Origin: Hyphomicrobiales bacterium
GTDB taxonomy: Bacteria > Pseudomonadota > Alphaproteobacteria > Rhizobiales > Rhizobiaceae
Assembly: GCA_900470965.1 (NCBI GenBank)
Contig: UCCS01000018.1
Span: 36,729 to 100,728, forward strand
Direction of reading: 5' to 3'
Length of the DNA: 64,000 nucleotides
Shown here: in pieces, positions 63,533 through 64,000 of the stretch
Layout of the letters: every line of letters begins with the position of its first letter
Position numbering within the stretch: the stretch's first letter is position 1
Program-made: the position numbers and the translations under genes
Notes under the pieces: generated by a model
Told to the model about the DNA's origin: nothing
The model's input: only the letters and a program-made list of their open reading frames with translations
The model's database searches: none

Positions 63533-63545
63533 ATCCCGAATATAT
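63520..63545. promoter_or_regulatory. Palindromic operator candidate over the regulator start codon
   Basis: ATATATTCG (63520-63528) and CGAATATAT (63537-63545) are perfect 9-bp inverted arms separated by 8 bases. The start codon of the GbsR/MarR-type gene (63530-63532) is inside. Winged-helix dimers bind sites of this size, and the AT-rich arms stand out from the GC-rich surroundings. Confidence 0.65.
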
Positions 63546-63737
63546 AGAATGAAGAGCTGATGGCAAGTATCAAGCTCTGGAGGGGGCTCATGCTTCCTAT
63601 GGTCGGTCGCGGTGGATGGCGAACTCTGCGTGCGCGGCTACAACGGCGCCACGAGTCATCAGCTCAACAATCGCAGCGACGCCGAAGGCGTCGCTTGTCG
63701 CCACGCCTGGTGATGTCTGATGCAATCCACCATTTGC

Positions 63738-64000
63738 TCAACTCACCCGCAAAGCGAGCTTGCCGACGTAGTGGATGGCAAGGGCCCGGTGGGCATCAAA
63801 GACCTGTTCGAACGGGAATGTACTGTACGGGCGACATGGACATCGAACGGGCCAGAGTCAATCAGGCGGTTAAGCTTGCAGGTCGCGTCCTGGCAGCGGG
63901 CGCCGTTGTAGCGAATGAGCGTAACGCCGGGCCGGACATTTGGATCGGGCATCACGCCGTAGGGAGAGGCGACCCGACCGCCATCTCGCACTGACGACAG
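63738..64000 (-). pseudogene. Relic of a zinc-type alcohol dehydrogenase/quinone oxidoreductase (runs off window)
   Basis: On the minus strand the C-terminal part of an MDR-family dehydrogenase reads VRDGGRVASPYGVMPDPNVR and GVTLIRYN in one frame, continues through LNRLIDSGPFDVHVART, then shifts frame near 63820: FPFEQVFDAHRALAIHYVGK and LALRVS to a stop at 63738. The terminal FEQVFDAHRAL-x-GKLAL pattern is typical of the family end. The single frameshift suggests a recent pseudogene or sequence error. The 192 bases between it and the regulator hold no clear gene. Confidence 0.65.

Noticed and set aside
63600..63720. A + strand segment reading VDGELCVRGYNG, reminiscent of acyl-CoA synthetases
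   Set aside because: Only about ten residues match the motif, no flanking AMP-binding sequence exists, and a stop follows soon after.

Overview
The window looks like an accessory, catabolic stretch of an alphaproteobacterial genome of the Rhizobiales, most likely Rhizobium, Agrobacterium or Ensifer. The evidence is the GC-rich coding sequence, the dense ABC-uptake operons each paired with a GntR-, LysR- or Lrp-type regulator, the S. meliloti-style ectoine genes (ehu/eut) and a DUF982-like small protein. I see no rRNA, tRNA, CRISPR array, replication genes or intact insertion sequence. Several gene relics suggest a chromid, megaplasmid or other plastic region.

Layout. 1-0.6 kb is the 3' part of a GGDEF protein. 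0.8-13.3 kb is an ectoine uptake and degradation island: an Lrp/AsnC regulator (DoeX type), doeC, doeD, the MocR-type regulator enuR, eutB, eutC, doeA, doeB and the transporter ehuBCDA. Ectoine would be imported, ring-opened by DoeA, deacetylated by DoeB, transaminated by DoeD and oxidised by DoeC to aspartate. EutB/EutC normally serve hydroxyectoine, but their usual partner eutA is absent here. 13.5-17.2 kb holds a cupin, a decayed and an intact alpha/beta hydrolase, an MBL-fold protein and an HU protein. 17.5-20.6 kb is a periplasmic sugar-type binding protein co-oriented with a chemoreceptor. 20.7-28.1 kb is an amino-acid-type ABC importer with HutC-type GntR and LysR regulators, a flavin monooxygenase and a flavin reductase, probably for a sulfur- or nitrogen-substituted amino acid. 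28.1-36.3 kb has an aminotransferase, an agmatinase-family ureohydrolase, and a GntR-controlled CUT1 sugar importer ending in a GNAT acetyltransferase.

36.4-39.3 kb holds an SH3-domain secreted protein, a DUF982-like protein, a histidine-kinase relic and an Ohr peroxidase. 39.6-46.7 kb is a secreted alpha/beta hydrolase followed by a complete malonate decarboxylase operon (mdcA-C-D-E-G-B, a 36-codon hydrophobic ORF, mdcH). 46.8-49.8 kb has an ABC-ATPase relic and two glycosyltransferases, the first apparently a two-domain fusion. 50.3-62 kb is a divergent sugar-acid regulon: a FadR-type GntR regulator and three enolase-superfamily enzymes on one strand; a CUT1 importer, a fourth enolase-superfamily enzyme and an RraA-family aldolase on the other. 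62.3-64 kb has a methyltransferase-like membrane protein, a GbsR/MarR-type regulator with an operator-like palindrome over its start, and a frameshifted zinc-dehydrogenase relic running off the end.

Most promising for follow-up are the four-enolase/RraA regulon (50.7-62 kb), the S-substituted-cysteine-like monooxygenase cluster (21.2-28.1 kb), the micro-ORF in the mdc operon, the glycosyltransferase fusion and the binding-protein/chemoreceptor pair. All functions are assigned by reading protein motifs by eye; no database search was run.
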